Assembly: GCA_020055645.1 (NCBI GenBank)
Contig: CM034550.1
Span: 19,915,001-19,979,000, forward strand
Direction of reading: 5' to 3'
DNA length: 64,000 nt
Source of the DNA: Tomocerus qinae
Lineage: Eukaryota > Arthropoda > Collembola > Entomobryomorpha > Tomoceridae
Shown: piece after piece, positions 1 to 12,700 of the stretch
Position numbering within the stretch: the stretch's first letter is position 1
Layout of the letters: the number at the start of each line of letters is the position of its first letter
Program-made: the position numbers and the translations under genes
The notes under the pieces: model-generated
The model's database searches: none
Told to the model about the DNA's origin: nothing
Seen by the model: the letters and a program-made list of their open reading frames with translations, nothing else

Positions 1-381
1 GTGATACAGCAATGGTCTTGGATGATCTTTGAAAGGACAACCGCATATCCCATGTCTTTTATAACGATCTGCTATCAAAACCATTGTCGGTTTACATGGT
101 CCTCGTAGATCCCTTGGGTAGCATTTCCTTGTTTCTTTATGATAAACTTCATTCTTATTGTCACATATTTTACTAGACAATAACGAAAAAAATTAACTAA
201 TTAAATATGGTTAATCAGTTCTGCAATTAATCGACATCTCACACAGAAATAGCCAATAAAATCACACCCTAAATATAACTTACCGGTTCAAGTTATAAAC
301 GAGAATAGCAACTGCAGCTATCCCGATCACTACTATAGCTGAAACAAGGATAGCTGTTTTACACCGTCTTGTCAATGACAT
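1..381 (-). CDS. DUF4789-like Cys-rich membrane/secreted protein, paralogue A (5' part; 3' end outside window)
   Basis: Two exons are visible on the minus strand: 284-381 (start codon at 381) and 1-172, joined in phase 2 across a 111-bp GT-AG intron; the gene runs off the window. The first exon encodes a short basic N terminus (MSLTRRCK) and one hydrophobic segment of about 20 residues, so the protein is probably a type II membrane protein or enters the secretory pathway. The second exon encodes the first Cys-rich module, with KICDNKNEVYH, ETRKCYP, GPC, GICGCP and RPLLYH, aligning with the same exon of the four paralogues downstream. The arthropod DUF4789 assignment is from memory of the family; its molecular function is unknown to me. 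The rest of the second module and the C terminus are not in the window. Confidence 0.8.
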
Positions 382-2059
382 TTTCCAGTTTATTCTTTCT
401 TAATTACTCATTGTCCTTCTATCTCACAAACTTCCATTTAGTGCAAAGTTGTAAAACTACTTAATTCAAGTCTCTGTGTACTTCAAAAATCCTTCTTGCT
501 GTAAAACAGAGTTCTTAAACAAGAAAAGAGAAAAACCTTCGCAAAAATTTTATTAAACTAAAACATAGAGTAACAACTTCGGTATACCGTAATGTCCATA
601 TGTAAATTAGGTAATAAATTCCACAAAGTTGTACTATTTAACCGGTAGCATTGCATCACCATATTATCTCTGTGTATCTATTATCTTGAAAGGGAAAAAT
701 ATTTGAAGTGATTAGTGATTGATAATTGGTTTTCAGAAGAACCATGTAACGTGTGTAATATGTGTGTTAGTACGTGTTAGTAATATTATCAAAAATTATT
801 TTCCATCGACACATATAGTACCGATAAGAATGTTGACGCTGTTGTGCTAATATTATTACATAGCTATATTGTGATTGTGACATAATCAGTGTACAAAATT
901 TACCACTTTTTAGCCTTTTTTACCATCACAGTGGTAAAAATGCACTTAATGGTAAAAATGCATTTAATGGTAAAAATGGTAAATTCTAGCGATTGATTAG
1001 ACAGCTGAGTACGGATGCACTAGACTTCCTAAAATATAAGTTTTAAAACTTTATTTTGTATGAAATATTTCCAATTAGCCCCTTAATCAATTAAATTAAT
1101 CCTATTTATTTGATTGTACATCAAAAGTTATAAAAGAATGAAGAAAGAAAGATTGTATTTGGTATCGCCCATTTAAAATTGATGCTAATTTAATTGCAAT
1201 TAATTTCTCAATCGGCAAGGGTTGTTATTGTTAGCGCCCCCATTGGTTGATCGTCCTATTCTGATTGATGAACTTTTATCAATTTGTGACAACAATGATT
1301 ATCTGCTAAGCTATTTCATACTTTGGCACCGAAATTAATTCAAAATTCAAACACTAAATTCAAATGAAACTATTTTTTACCATTTTTACCATTTATACCA
1401 CTTACCACTACTTTTTAGGTAGTGGTATTTAACGTTAAATACCATTAAAAACCACTTACCACTGGTAAGTGGTAAATGGTATTTTGTACACTGGACATAA
1501 TCGCTACAGTGCACAATGTAAATTTTGTAAATGTTTAAATAAAACTCTTACTAAAACAGACAAATAATTGTCAGTGTGGCGCCATTTGTATCCGCTAAAG
1601 TAAACCATAAACAAATTGGCTAATATTTTCAAGTTAGAAATGTTATAATATGTAATTGTAATTCATGACAAGATTTTACCATGTACAAGACAAGAGAACC
1701 ATGTACAATGCAAAGTTCTTTACAGGCTTTGGCAATGAATGAAGTACTGAGTATTGCTAAAGTCACTTATCATTTTATAGGGGCTTATTTATTATATTCA
1801 CAATTCTCTTATGGAAATAATGTTACAAAAGTATATATGTTTACAATTTGCAAAGCTTATTTAAAAAATATAGGACAAATAATTTGCATGTACACTCACA
1901 TTCTATCGAATAGTATCTTTTCCAATGCACTAATATTATGGTATTCACGACTCAACAAGTACATAATGTTTATTGACTGTTGGGAGTTTGGGAAATAGAT
2001 AAGAACCAGTCTGGAATCGATTTTAATGAAATTGTAAATACTCTGTTAGAGAGATATCA
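382..2059. other. Intergenic region upstream of paralogue A
   Basis: There is no credible coding gene here. The stretch holds a complete non-autonomous hAT-type element (887-1493) about 500 bp upstream of the start codon of paralogue A. The 105-codon plus-strand ORF at 1681-1998 has no recognisable motif or splice context and is treated as chance. The remainder is AT-rich and unremarkable. Paralogue A's promoter should lie just above 381, but I cannot define its elements. Confidence 0.6.
887..1493. mobile_element. Non-autonomous hAT-type element (MITE), 607 bp
   Basis: The ends are inverted repeats beginning CAGTGTACAAAAT and are flanked by a perfect 8-bp duplication GACATAAT (879-886 and 1494-1501). 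Eight-bp duplications and CAG-starting termini are typical of the hAT superfamily; P-type elements also make 8-bp duplications. The interior just inside both ends is packed with short repeats built on TTACCA/TGGTAA (GGTAAAAATG, ACCACTTACC), which could be subterminal transposase-binding repeats. There is no coding capacity, so it would need a transposase supplied from elsewhere. Confidence 0.85.
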
Positions 2060-5000
2060 TCAAAAATCAAAATCTGGTGTGCATTTCCCAATGATGCTTG
2101 GATAACTAAAAGTAAAATAAAGGATTTGTGTTAAATCACCATCACTTTTAAGTTAGTAAAAACATAACTCACATTTCATTTTCATACACTAATAACTATA
2201 GTACTAACAGTGGCGGCTCTAGGATTTGCGAGGCCCTGGGCAAAATGTTCGCGCGAGGCCCCATAGTAATAATTCACAAATATGCAAATTATTGTATTAA
2301 TTCAAATCTGCGAATTTTTTCCGTTTTTAAATGAATTTGGCATATGATTAATTAGCGTGAAAATTTTTTAATGGTTTTTTCAATGTTATTGAAAATAAAA
2401 CAAGTACGTGTACAGAAATGAGTTTCGGGAGGGACGGTATTATGTGCCACTTATATCTCAATTACATATATTCGCGCGCAGCGCGAAAAACTTTGTCAAT
2501 TTTTGACAAAAATTAGTCCAAACTGGCCTAAAAATGGCAAATAATCATTTTTTGTCATTTTGAGAAAAACATCTTTTTTCTTGGATTTTGGGGTAGGGCT
2601 TCAGCCTATAAGGGTTTCCACCTCAATATGTCCTTTATTCAAAATAAGACTATAAGACCCTAAAACTCTAGGCGCTGTGCGGCATTTTAGAGTTTGAATA
2701 TTTAATTCATTTTTTAAAAATTTCTTTATTTCTTTTAAAATTCAAAAAAACTATTTGTGGAAGCATAATTGTCTACATCTACTGCAATTACGCAGTTTTG
2801 GTATCGCAAACTTTTGGTGTTACTTTTGGTATTGAACTGCATAATGTGTGTTAGGGGGAGAGCACAGCATCTACTATAGTAGTAGAGCTATGCTACCGCT
2901 CAAGCGTGGGGTGGCTTACTTGCAGTGACTCCCGGACAACTTTACTGAGTGTACAGACTTACACGAAGAGACTTTGGTGAGCGGTACTGAACCATTATGT
3001 GGTACAGCCCTACACAGTCCCGTACTCTACCTTTCTGTGCTTAGGTGGTAAGGTTAGGTGAACTGACCACATTAGGTGTGACAGTCATCGCAACCTCCCG
3101 CATCCCTTCGCATGTGCTCCTCAGTCCAGTCGTCCAGTATATCACTAGGTAAACTCGTAGTGAACACCTAACCAAGAGAGCAATCTGCACACTGCAGACA
3201 GGGTAAGGATAGATAGTCATATTGTCACCAAGATAGGCAAATCAATGCTAATAACGAATACACGGCAAAGACAGCTTCTCCCAGTTCCAGACTAACTAAC
3301 ACACAACCTGAGGCGCTCTTAGGATTCGAACCCAAGAATGCGGACAGCCAACCAGGTTTCTACACCATTAGACTGTCCTGTACGCCCTGAACTGCATATA
3401 GTAATTCTATAGTAATTCTGAGAGATGATGCTTTCGTGTCACCAGTATGTTTTTAATAGATTGCGCGATGTCTACTTTCGGTATACTTTTCTTCCTTGAA
3501 TTCTAATAATGGTTCTGTGATAAAGCTGTACCAGAACGTATAACTTTAAACCAAAATGCAAAACCAGTATTTCTGAAGTGAAATCAACACAGACAAGTTG
3601 AAATTCTTTCTTTGTCAAAGCTCTGCGCGAGGCCCCAAAAGCGCGAGGCCCTGGGCAACTGCCCAGTCTGCCCATTGGGAAAGCCGCCTCTGAGTACTAA
3701 TTAGATATATACTTGAAAAGTTTATAGCATATTATTATTTTATAGTGACAAAATTTGGTGAAGCTATTCTTCCTAACCACCATATATGTATTAATAGGTT
3801 TGATCTGTATGATAAAATTCTACAACCAGAAATGGATATTAATAATTTTGCTATAAAGAATTAGTAGTGTAAAATATTTGTAACGAATTTTGACTAGAAT
3901 AAATCTAGCGGAAACGAAAATTACTGCAAAAAATATGCGATTTGTAAAACATTAAATGTATTTGGTTTTAGCATAAGTTTTGTTTCCGGTATCGAGAGTC
4001 AGGATATCCCTTAACTCTGTGTAAAATGAAATAGTACATACTTTTGAGCGCAAGATGATTTACATCATGAGAAATCCAAATTGATATTATATACTAATGG
4101 CTAAAACAATTGGGTGTTAAGAAAGAACATTTTTATTTACCTGCCCAAAGGACAAGGCGAAGGCCCTATAGCTATTGCTGCCAATCCTGCCCCTCCTAAT
4201 TTAATTTTGGCCTCACAACGAGCGTATATGTGATTGCCAAAATATTGCAATTTTTGATTTTCTTTGCATTCTTCGGCAGATTGATTGAGGATTCCACACT
4301 TATCTCTTGCGATGGGGACAATTTCATCAGGAATTGCTCCTGAATCGTCAAATTCTTTTAAGCAAAAATTTTCCTCACAAACTGGCTCTCCGGTTTTTAT
4401 GGTAGCATTTATCCAAAATCCTTCGTCGCAAAATCCCTGTAATTCAAACATATGTATTATATGTATAAAAGTAGTCTCGTATTGTGTAGTGAAACACAAT
4501 CAATGCAAGCATGTAACCTCGGAATATTTACACCCATGCATTTACAAGACATTATAAATCGATGTTAAGTTAAATAGTATTGTGGAGATAAGATAAACAA
4601 AATTAAAATATCTGAATTTGAAATCTGAATTACAAATACTAATGCATATACTAAATAAATTAATACTTAGTTATATTATAAAGTCCTTAATGAAGAGGCA
4701 TGAAATCCTTATGCCTCGAAATATTTTATAAAATTGCAAGTGTAAAAACTGGATTCATATTTACCCTTGAAAATATATAATAGCAATGATGTGTCTTCCA
4801 ATCAAACAATAAAGGTCTTTTGCTTTCCGAATGAGGACAACCACATGCCCCTAATGGACTTCCAGGTTCTCTCTCTAACAAAACCAAGTTATTTGAGCAC
4901 GGTATTTGAGAACCTTTTTCGTAACATCTGTTGGTCCCTTTGAAAAATAATTCATCAGCTGGACATTTGTATTTGGTCCTGTGAGCAAAATATTATTTAA

Positions 5001-5308
5001 ATGGACTGCAATAATAAACACATTTAATGCAATAAATTACATACAGGTTATTTATTGTTGACAAAGCACAGGATTCTTTCACTTAGGGTTTTGGTTACAG
5101 TATATTGCATCCATGTTCATGGAAAAGTTTATTTCATGTATTTATATGTATATAAAGAATTGTAAAAACAGAAATAAATTACATTTAAATGAAATTGATA
5201 AAAACGAACTTACTTTTTAATGTATTTGTTAAGTAAAATCATAGTAAGAATACCACCCCCCACAATAACAATAATTGCACACACTTTAAACTGTCTAGAG
5301 TAAGCCAT
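2060..5308 (-). CDS. DUF4789-like Cys-rich protein, paralogue B (216 aa)
   Basis: Four minus-strand coding exons: 5214-5308, 4765-4978, 4141-4436, 2060-2105 (651 nt, in frame). Exon 1 gives MAYSRQFK plus a hydrophobic segment. Exon 2 gives the first Cys module (YKCPADELFF, NRCYEKG, IPC, GACGCP, HHCYYIF). Exon 3 gives the second (GFCDEGFWIN, EIVPIARDKCGIL, PCPLG). Exon 4 gives the C terminus SYPSIIGKCTPDFDF. Intron phases are 2, 0, 2. The TAA directly after CPLG at the end of exon 3 lies in the intron: the AG|GTAAAT donor there and a short terminal exon 2 kb away recreate the C terminus seen in paralogues C-E. The last intron carries a 1.5 kb hAT insertion. Function unknown; likely secretory pathway or membrane. 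Confidence 0.82.
2208..3692. mobile_element. Non-autonomous hAT-type element inside the last intron of paralogue B, 1485 bp
   Basis: It is flanked by a perfect 8-bp duplication AGTACTAA (2200-2207 and 3693-3700). Terminal inverted repeats are CAGTGGCGGCT on the left and CAGAGGCGGCT read inward from the right. Just inside both ends lies GCGAGGCCCTGGGCA in opposite orientations. The interior contains a GC-rich palindromic patch (around 2471-2487, CGCGCGCAGCGCG) in otherwise AT-rich DNA, and a tRNA-like segment. No transposase ORF is present. The insertion accounts for most of the 2035-bp intron. Confidence 0.88.
3310..3378 (-). repeat. tRNA-like (pol III promoter-like) segment within the hAT-type element
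   Basis: Read on the minus strand, the segment contains GGGTTCGAATCC, a close match to a tRNA B box / T arm with a plausible 5-bp T stem, preceded about 40 nt upstream by TAATGGTGTAGAAACC, which resembles an A box / D arm. I cannot close a good acceptor or anticodon stem, so this is not a functional tRNA call. It is more likely a tRNA-derived SINE head or a decayed tRNA copy carried by the transposon. Confidence 0.35.
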
Positions 5309-5987
5309 GATTTTATTTACGACGATACAAAACACCCCCTTTAGAAATCTACTCTTGGCTTTTAGAGTAAGGACAAAACATATTGACTATTTCGTGTTAC
5401 AATCTGCATGGTTAATGGCCATGACCTAATCCATATTATAATATAGCAGTACAAGATTCGGTCTTTTCTCTCCTTTGTATTAAAAGCGTAGAATTGAGTT
5501 TTATTTATGTGGTTTTTAACAAAATTCTCACATAAATGAGTTATATATTTTTCTTTGGAATAAGCTATCTACGCCTATCGCTAATCGATTGTAAATCAGA
5601 TCACCGAACACGTAAACCAAATTACATCGAAGTAGATTTAAACAATAGATATACGAGAATTGGTATTTAGTCACTTAGTTTCATTAACTCCAGTCAAACT
5701 CACTGATTATGACACGTTATCTTTTTTTCATAGTGGACTTTTGCCTTACCAGCCTTACGTGGAGTTAATTGCAGTATAGTGCAGATATGATAAGGAATCC
5801 AGGTGACACAATACTTACATAAATAGATAAAACAATATCACTCTTCAAAAATGTCAAAAATAAAAGATACATGCATACAGATACAAAATATAATGAACAT
5901 TCTTATACATAGCTAATACTGCATGTCGGCGGTAATCTCATTTTTTACATGTAAACCCTGTTTACAATTTTTAGATCAGTCTCTGTG
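5309..5987. other. Intergenic spacer between paralogues B and C
   Basis: About 680 bp of AT-rich DNA separates the start of paralogue B from the stop of paralogue C. I see no ORF, repeat or recognisable element. It should contain the promoter of B and the 3' untranslated region of C. Confidence 0.6.
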
Positions 5988-7061
5988 TTAACTGAAGTCT
6001 ATATCTATTTCAGGCTGACATCTTCCCATGATATTCCGGAAGCTGTAATAAGGAAAAATTGAATTCAAGGTAAGTAATTATCTGAGAAAGCTGTAATTAA
6101 TTAGTGCTAGGAAAATAGAAATGGTAGAAAATTTACCTTCCGAGTGGACAGGGATAATTATTGATGGTAATGGACGCAGCTAGCAATTTACGTCTTCGAG
6201 TATTGCAACTTGGGAAAATAGAATGTCTGTGAAATCGGATCACTTCATTATCTGCACAGCCTTCTGCTTTTTGATGAAGAATTGCACACTTCCCATTTTT
6301 AAGCGGAACAATTTCACCTTCAGTGCTTGAATAATGTCCCAGGCATTTATTTTCACTGCAAAATGGTTTGCCCTGTTGCGTCACATTGAGCCAAAGCCCT
6401 TCACCACAAAATGCCTACAAAAAAAGTCATATTTATTATTTTACGATGATAAAATGAGATTTTTGGTACTTGGTAAGCTTTTCAATGATTCACAATCACA
6501 TGCAAAAAGTTTCAAAAGAAATGATTGTACCTGTGAAAATATAAAATAACATTTGTTAGTCTCGTTGTGGTAGAGAAGGGTTCTCTGGTTTTCTTTATAG
6601 GAACAACTGCAACCTCCATAAGGACTGCGGACATCTTGTTCTAATAACACTAGTGTATCGTCACTACATGGTCCTTGTTCTCCACTCTTGTAGCATTTCC
6701 CCGTTTCTTCATGAAATAGTTCGTCTCCATTTTCACACAATTGTGGTCTATATAAAATTATGACGTATTAAATAATTCAGATCAACTAAAATATCGTTTT
6801 CTAGTAAGATTAAATCAAGTAAAAAAAATTATTATCTAAAACTTTATTTCCACTGAATATTCGAAATTCGAAACCATAAATAGTACCATTTTCTATGAAC
6901 AACGAAAGCAAATGCAAAGATGAAAGAACGTTAAATAGCAGTTGCTCGGAAAAACAAGCTTACCTTTGTGTTGCGTTTATAACGAGCACCAATAATACAA
7001 TAGCGAAGAAAGTCACAATGAGTGCACATGTAACTTTCTGACAGCTTTCCGACCACGCCAT
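5988..7061 (-). CDS. DUF4789-like Cys-rich protein, paralogue C (215 aa)
   Basis: Four minus-strand exons: 6964-7061, 6531-6747, 6137-6414, 5988-6042 (648 nt including stop). It is the most compact copy, with introns of about 95-220 bp. Exon 1: MAWSESCQK plus a hydrophobic segment. Exon 2: six-Cys module spaced C-x13-C-x8-C-x18-C-x-C-x17-C (LCENGDELFH, KCYKSG, GPC, GGCSC, CYFIF). Exon 3: second module with AFCGEGLWLN, EIVPLKNGKCAIL, PCPLG. Exon 4: SFRNIMGRCQPEIDIDFS. Intron phases are 2, 0, 2 as in paralogue B. Even numbers of Cys, NxT sequons (for example NVT) and the N-terminal hydrophobic segment suggest a disulfide-bonded secretory or cell-surface protein; that is inference. Confidence 0.85.
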
Positions 7062-9790
7062 TAGAACTGATCTACTTTTATACTTTGTAAATATTTTTTG
7101 AAGTTAAGACAAACAGGGATTCGAAGGTTTAGACTGTTTATTTATATAGGTACTAGACCCGCTTTTGTAAAGTCTTATTGTTTGAAGAAGATGTGAAACG
7201 CACACTTCACAGTCTTTTTGTGTTATGTATTCCCGTTTGGTTTGTTTCGGGGTATATATGCAAGTCAGAATTAGACTGGGCAATGGAATTTCCTTTCTTA
7301 GATACAATTAAAGTTACTTAGCGATGATTCATTTTTATATGCCACATGTCATCTATGTGTGTAGGCATTTTAGTGAAAACAGATCTCTATAGGTTTGTAT
7401 ATGGCTCTTGCAATGCCAACTTCTAGAAATTACAAGTCCAAGGTACTTTTGCAATACCTAAGTTAAAATACATCATGAAATCGTTCACTGCTCTGTAGCT
7501 CCATGTGGAAAGATGCCTCGAGCTGTAAAAATGATTAGGTGAACGTGAGACGGGGATATACTTTGTATTTTCCAATAGAGAATGCCATGCATATAATTAT
7601 AAGCTGAATAAGTGACTGTGCTGTGCTAATAATCTCAGAAATTATTTACGATAGATCACAAGACAGCTCACAGTATGCAACCTTGTTTTACTTACATGTG
7701 TATGTATCTGCGTATATTTGTGAATGGGTACTCTGACAAAAAATTGGATTATCTTTTCGTCACATCACGTCACATCTAAAAAAAATTGGGAAACGAATGT
7801 CGATTTATGATGTCATTTTCCTGTGCATAGTATTTCCAAGTATTGTAGCTCATTTTCCATTTTTAATAAAATCTATTCCCATTTTTGTTTGTACGCATGT
7901 AAATTTGTGTATGAGGTATATTATATGATCTGTCTATAGATAAGATCACAGATGGATGCAATTGTATGCAGATATAGATGTACAATGATATGTGTCAGTC
8001 AGTGGGATTCATTTTAGCCTGTGGATGACTCTGTTGGTGTGAGTTACGTAGGAATGCATTTATGGCTTGCTACTACTTATACATATACAAACCCGCAATG
8101 CATTCTCTTCTGTTACTGTTTCACTCCCACATTTTCTATTTAGGCTACTTTTAACATTACTTGGAAACAAGTGTTTCCCAGTCATTTTTGTGTAGGTGTA
8201 TATACTCTATATCTCTTACAGAGCTTTACTATATGCACTATAGCTGAAAGCGCGGTCGTAATCCGTGAAAATATTTACAGGAACGAAAAGGAAGTAATAT
8301 CAGATACATTTCTTTACAGCTATACTAATGAATATGTATGAAGGTAAACAATCACCTCTTTCGGAATTGAACTTAATTTTTGCAATGCTGCGTATTACTT
8401 TCTGTATAGCTATTTGTACATGAATTAATCAATACAATAACCAAAAGTTTAAATAAATGACTCATAATTGCACATGTGATAACACAATAAAAATTTAAAG
8501 ACAATTTACAAAGTGGGATATAATATTTATTTGAAGATTCTTTCAAAATAAGTAAGGTACGCAGTTTAAGATGCTAGAGAACTGCTTTCAATTAGCTTCA
8601 TTTCTTTTTCACCCGCAATCCATACGCAGCTTTAAACATACATAGTGTATTTAAATACATGAATTCATCTATCTATGATAAAATAGATACTTAAGTCGAA
8701 TTTTTAGTCTTAATTTAGTCTTACTTATGTAAATAACATTTTTACAGACTATATACACTATAAACGATTAATAAGACTATCTGTACATTGTTTTGTCTTG
8801 AATTCCTTAAATTCACAATCGCCGAATAAGCCTTATCTTTAACAGTTCAGATTTATATACACTAGTAAATAGATAGTATGATTAATCAGTATTTATTATC
8901 CTTTAGTGTGAATTTTGTCATTCGACCTCATCAGAAATGGTGCAAATTGTTGTACACTTAAACCTAAGATTATTAAATACGCAATTCACATTTTCAGATA
9001 TTTTTGTGTACATGGATTTTTATTCGGCTATATAAATATGATTATGAACCTTAAATTGGTTACAGACGCCACAATAGAAACTGCGATAACTAAAAGCAAT
9101 AAATGTTCATGGCCAAACAGCCTTCCGTATTGACGAAATCTCACACTAGTCCCTATATCATTATCATACATAGGTACTTCATTTATGATTGAAGAACAAT
9201 ATAAGTAATTAAAGACAATAATTTGACTCACATTATTGGACCTATTATGCCAAAAGGCTCTAGCTACATACTAAATTAAGTATTGAAAATTGAATTAGTA
9301 AGTGCTATGGATTAAGGAAATGATGGATAAGGGTAATAATGGTGTTAGTACATTTTAGCAGTTACAGTTTTCATTTAAGGGTTAGTTGCTCTATACATAA
9401 TGTACAATATAGATACATATTATTAGTTACAAATGAAACGTTTAATCTAGATTTTTACATTCACTATCAAAAATTAAAAAAGGACATTATTCAAAGTGGC
9501 TAAATGAAATTGGATATTAATTTTATTGAGATTTTAAGTGTTTCGTAAAAAACAAAAAATTCAGTAGCAATAATTTGTCCATTCACGAAATAGAGTTTCC
9601 CTGTCTTCGTTTGTGAATAAATCGCACCAATGTTTTTAAATAGCGATTATCAGTCTGCGGTAAAAAAGATGCCATGTTGCAGGATCCCACCCAGTTGATC
9701 ACATAAAAGCCTAGAGAAGATGTAGAAGTGTCTTGCAGTGCTTTAAACTGGAAAACATGTCGGTGAAAATAATTTCCAAACTAGAAGATG
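7062..9790. other. Intergenic region between paralogues C and D
   Basis: About 2.7 kb of AT-rich DNA. The short ORFs here (for example 7104-7307, 8915-9133) show no motif, no splice partners and no family resemblance. I see no long inverted or tandem repeat. It should contain the promoter of paralogue C close to 7062. Confidence 0.55.
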
Positions 9791-12700
9791 TTATTTATCA
9801 AAGTCAAAATCTGGTTGACATTTCCCCATTATGCTTGGATAACTTCCCAGGGGACAGGAACTTGCAGGTACTCCAATAGAACCCACACCAATTTTCTTTA
9901 CCACTGGTTTATCACATCTTGGGAGAATGTGATTTGTAAAAAATCGGATTGTTTCATTTTCTTGACATCCTTCTACTTTTTTGTTGAGAATTCCACACTT
10001 TCCTCCTTTGAGGGGAACAACATCGTTAGGGACATCAGTTTCATTAAAGAGATGTAAACACCTGTTGGGTTCGCAAAAAGGTGTTCCATATGTTCCTACA
10101 GTCACGTTGAGCCACTGTCCCTTTTCACAAAATCCCTGAGGAAAACAAGAATAAAACCAATTAGAATTTATTGTCTTCACGGTCCTACATTTTAACATGC
10201 TATAATAATTATTGCAACTTGTCACCTTTGACTGTTCTGACTTACAAGAAATGATATCTAATTAACAAGTAATAACATGGATATAATGATCTGTTTCGCA
10301 CATGCTTGAGAATATAATTACAACGTTTGCACTTCATTCATTGCCAATGATAGCAGAGATTATAATTTTATAGTTTTAAGGTAGTAATTATTCTCATCCA
10401 GCACAACATTCACAACTTTAGGTTAGTGCACTACTATGCCTTCGCAGAAAATGTTAGGACATTGCAGAGTAATCGTTTAGAGTTGTGAACTTCAGTAGAG
10501 AAAATAGCAAGAGCATTTTTCCTGTCATCGGATGAATTTTTTAATCAATTAACAACCCTTAATGACAACTTTAAGAGATAATTAAGATAATTCAGATACC
10601 TTTGCCTACCTCTTATTCTCGCATAAATCTTTCATTTTCAGGGTGTGTCTAGTAATGGATACTGTAAGGAGTGGCTGGCCTGTCTGTTATTGTTCAACTA
10701 GTGCATAATAATTATTATGCATTGCATTGTAATTGATTTTAAGTAGGTACTGACTACAATATTAATTATAGCTAATTAACTATGCATTAAATTCCGAGAA
10801 GAGATTCGATCTACTAAACATGTTGTTCAAATCAGTGCACACAGCCATTACACCTTAAATGTCAGTAATTATAAACCATAAAACAACTGATTATTCCACT
10901 CGCTATACTTTGGCTAAATGTTTCCTACGTATTGCAATTATTTGTCAGTTATTGGGCAATAATGAATATATTTCTACTCTACGTATGATGGATTGCTAAA
11001 GGACTGAGTGTACCTTCACACCTTTTTGCTTTTTAACCATACACACAAGTAATTCCGACTTGGAATGATTCCTAATAACTTTGTTTTGATTGTCACTTCT
11101 GATGTTTTGGTAAACACTTAAATGTACTTTTTTGTTTTGACAAGAACCTCTCTCAATTACATATTTAGAAATGTTCTTCTGCTAGATGTTGAGTATTGGG
11201 CTAAGTGGAAATGCAATTACCTAAGTGCCTATTAAAGAACCTAGTCAAAATAGCATTACTTTTTTATGTTGGTCGCAAATTAATTTCAGAAGGACGACTG
11301 AGACAGACAATCTCAATCTGCCAATGCAATTTGACAATGCCAGTATTTTATATTGGTGGAAAACAATCTGAATTTATTATTTTACTATTCAGAGGTAAAT
11401 ATCTAATGATTTGATTGCTTCTGGGAATTGTAATTAAGTTCGCTAAGGACGCAATAGAGATAATTATAGGAGATCACATATCGTAAATGCCTATGGCACA
11501 GGTATTAAAATCCTTCAAGGCTACACTAAATGACAAATCTTTCAAACATTGAAACTGCAGTCGTATAAAGTACTAAAGTACCTTTTCTTAGATGATAGAT
11601 ATTATCTTTACCACAGAAATTCAAATCTTTACAATTTAAAGGAAGTCGATTACCAAACCTAAGAGAGTACTAATCCTAATAAGCATTTTTCGTGTCTCTA
11701 ATTTATTTATACCTGTAAATAACAAACGCAGACAACGACACAACGATTTCGTGATTATTTTAATATGTACATAAGTACTTCCGTCCTCACCCTTAAGAAT
11801 TCTTTTCGGCAACACTAATGTGGTTTCTCTATTTCATTAGGAAATGAAAAAGAAGTAGAAAAAGAACAGGAAAATATCCTAAATGAATTCCATATATAAG
11901 ATTATTCAGCTGAAAAGAAGGCAATGATTTCGCATTATAGACAGATGCAGCTGGTTTGAATGGTATAAACAGAAAAATAATTATCAAAGGTTAAGAATGA
12001 ACAAATCACGCCTATATGCAATTAATTGACTGCCACAGGTAACACTTTGGAGCGAGAATGAGACTATTGTTTACATTTGCATTTCTTGATTCTTATAAGC
12101 ATTGGTAAAGAGAACACTTATAATGCAAGGACTGTTGTTTATTACAGCGGAATGGCAAACCATTTCCATTTTTGTCAACTTTTTTTGGGATTTCTCACAC
12201 TTCATTTTTCATTTTACAGGGGTGGATTTTCCTTAATGAGTGGCCATGATATTTGTACAAATATGGAGTTGAGCAGTAATAGAGATTTACATTTAGCAAT
12301 AGAAATTATGCTCAGTCATGGTTTAGTCGTCATAATCTTATTACCAGCTCTTAATTTATTGCTTTCTCACGAACACAATTTTTAAGACCACTTTCAATTA
12401 CCTACCTACCTAGAGCAATTAAAGGCAAGAATAAAATGCTTATTATTGCTTGCACTTTTATTGGTATTCTTAAGAAAACACACACCAGTAAAAGTAATCG
12501 GAAAAAATGTCTTAGCTATTTTTCTATTGCTTTCTAAGAACAACCTTACGTTTAGTTATAAATCATAACGTGTACTAAGGAAAGTTATCTCACCTGTGTA
12601 AAGATAAAGTAGCAATGATCTTTATGATGTAACATAGGTCTTTCAGTATGCTCTTCGTCATAGCAGGCGCATTCTCCATACTGACTCCTATGACTTTCTT

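Noticed and set aside
3310..3378. Functional tRNA gene on the minus strand
   Set aside because: T-arm and B-box are good, but acceptor and anticodon stems do not pair; reported only as a tRNA-like repeat.
4138..4140. TAA directly after CPLGR as the stop codon of paralogue B (and likewise at 6134-6136 in paralogue C)
   Set aside because: Each TAA is part of a GTAAAT splice donor; short terminal exons encoding the family C terminus lie downstream in the matching phase.
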